A stretch of DNA of 7,239 nucleotides, taken from positions 1-7,239 of the forward strand of contig WREB01000056.1 of the NCBI GenBank assembly GCA_009779525.1. Direction: 5' to 3'. Numbering within the stretch: position 1 is the first letter of the stretch; each line of letters begins with the position of its first letter. Below are positions 6,554-7,239 of this stretch, piece after piece. Under the pieces are notes generated by a model. It ran no database searches, had not been told where the DNA came from, and saw only the letters and a program-made list of their open reading frames with translations. The position numbers and the translations under genes were made by a program. This stretch comes from Defluviitaleaceae bacterium (GTDB lineage: Bacteria > Bacillota_A > Clostridia > Lachnospirales > WQUN01).

Positions 6554-6583
6554 AGAAAAACCCCGCGAACGCGGGGTTTTTCT
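6554..6583. terminator. Strong intrinsic terminator after tRNA-Asp, likely bidirectional
   Basis: The bases 6554-6567 and 6570-6583 are perfect inverted copies (14 on each side of an AA centre). The core is CCCCGC/GCGGGG with a GAAC loop, flanked by five A on the left and five T followed by CT on the right. On the plus strand it ends the tRNA transcript; on the minus strand it has an equal U-tract and could end the toxin-antitoxin transcript arriving from the right (toxin stop at 6685). Confidence 0.92.
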
Positions 6584-6684
6584 TTGCCCGTAAGGATATG
6601 TTTTTTACACGGCTTTTAATTAACATTTCGTTCCATTCGTTTTTAAATTTTTGCGGTAATGATGCGCGCGATTGTAAATTTCCG

Positions 6685-6975
6685 TTATTTAATCAATCGC
6701 TTCAATTCGTCATAAAAATTTTCGCGCGTTCCGGCAAGAAGCACGACGATCAGCCGATTGCTTTTATCATAAATCCTATATGCCAGTTCGTAGTTCACTC
6801 CGCCGTATCTTACGTCGAATCCATAGATGCCGCGCAAGTCGCCGGTCTTTAAAACGCCGACATAGGGATCGATTATTAATTTGCCTATCGCCGTTTTAAA
6901 CGCCTCGAGGAGTTTCTTGTCATTGATTTTTTTCAAGTACCGTTCGGCGGCTTTGGTGTAATTGACTTCGAACAT
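6685..6975 (-). CDS. RelE/ParE-family toxin of a type II toxin-antitoxin system
   Basis: A 96-residue protein with the RelE/ParE pattern: an N-terminal strand FEVNYTKAAERYLKKI, two helices (about 8-36), a linking segment LKTGDLRGIYGFDVRYGG, central strands VNYELAYRIYD and RLIVVLLAG, and a C-terminal TRENFYDELKRLIK. Basic/aromatic residues often used for RNA cleavage in RelE relatives are present (Arg56, Tyr62, Arg67, Arg84), but assigning mRNA interferase rather than gyrase-poison activity from sequence alone is not safe. The ATG at 6975 is preferred; an adjacent TTG (6978) gives one more residue. A GGGGAAGA element lies about 8-10 bases upstream within the antitoxin gene's end. Only 3 bases separate it from the antitoxin stop codon, so the pair is co-transcribed, antitoxin first. 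Base composition is clearly more A+T-rich than the genes to the left. Confidence 0.88.
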   Translation of the reverse strand: MFEVNYTKAAERYLKKINDKKLLEAFKTAIGKLIIDPYVGVLKTGDLRGIYGFDVRYGGVNYELAYRIYDKSNRLIVVLLAGTRENFYDELKRLIK

Positions 6976-6978
6976 CAA

Positions 6979-7239
6979 TTAGTCTTCCCCGAAAATATCT
7001 TTCGTTGACGCGCCTTTACGGTTACCCTCGGCTATTTCGTCAGCCTCGTCGATTAACATGCCTACCGCTTTTTTTATATTTGCTTTTTTTTCGGTAAATT
7101 TTTCAATCAATTCTTCGCCGCTAAACCCCTGCGAAACCAAATCTTTCAATATTTCCGTGGTAAAGCTGTCGTCCGAATCCATAAGCGGACGAAGCACGAT
7201 GGCTTCATCGGTGAGATAGCACTCGACTTCTTTGCCGAA
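6979..7239 (-). CDS. Antitoxin partner of the RelE/ParE toxin, N-terminus off the window
   Basis: The minus-strand frame is open to the window edge, giving 86 visible residues that begin FGKEVECYLTDEAIVLRPLM. A GTG at 7197 is an internal codon rather than a convincing start: it has no ribosome binding site and the coding-like sequence continues upstream of it. The first visible segment resembles the end of an AbrB/MazE-type beta-barrel (alternating hydrophobic residues then ivLRP), which would be the DNA-binding domain; this is a tentative reading. The rest is helical and charged (SFTTEILKDLVSQGFSGEELIEKF; IKKAVGMLIDEADEIAEG), the usual form of a toxin-neutralising tail, ending in a flexible KDIFGED. 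It would neutralise the toxin and repress their shared promoter, which lies outside the window. Confidence 0.75.
   Translation of the reverse strand, partial: FGKEVECYLTDEAIVLRPLMDSDDSFTTEILKDLVSQGFSGEELIEKFTEKKANIKKAVGMLIDEADEIAEGNRKGASTKDIFGED

Overview
The window looks like a chromosomal stretch from a GC-rich, probably uncultured Clostridia-like (Bacillota) bacterium. The evidence for this is indirect: strong AGGAGG-type ribosome binding sites, frequent TTG starts, a Gly-Asp-Asp-Gln-Trp/KMGKT-type TyrRS, a YugI/CvfD-like single-S1-domain protein and a leaderless GH10 xylanase. No marker in the window fixes the phylum, so this is inference.

Layout, left to right. (1) 1-771 (+) is the C-terminal end of a signalling protein, most likely a hybrid histidine kinase, with two tandem receiver domains; its start lies outside the window. 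(2) 758-5343 (-) is a compact five-gene run, read right to left: pepT (tripeptidase), tyrS (tyrosyl-tRNA synthetase), engB/ysxC (ribosome-assembly GTPase), a small S1-domain RNA-binding protein, and a cytoplasmic GH10 endo-xylanase. tyrS and engB overlap by 4 bases (TTGA). A GC hairpin with a U-tract, resembling an intrinsic terminator, sits between the S1 gene and the xylanase, directly against the xylanase ribosome binding site. The xylanase ends tail-to-tail with, and overlaps by 14 bp, the receiver protein. (3) 5344-5500 is a divergent promoter region. (4) 5501-6394 (+) encodes an exported protein of unknown function, possibly with a LolA/LppX-like fold. (5) 6426-6583 is a self-contained tRNA-Asp(GTC) unit: consensus promoter, tRNA, strong terminator. 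(6) 6685-7239 (-) is a visibly more A+T-rich segment holding a RelE/ParE-type toxin and its partner antitoxin, which runs off the right edge.

How they fit together: the pepT-tyrS-engB-S1 run is a translation/ribosome/peptide-turnover housekeeping operon. The xylanase at its distal end is functionally unrelated and may be set to a lower level by the terminator-like hairpin. The toxin-antitoxin pair beside a tRNA gene, with different base composition, suggests acquired DNA, but no integrase or attachment repeat is visible.

I see no convincing evidence of a wholly new multi-gene system here. The most worthwhile follow-ups are the uncharacterised exported protein, the hairpin placed between S1 gene and xylanase, and the tRNA-adjacent toxin-antitoxin module.
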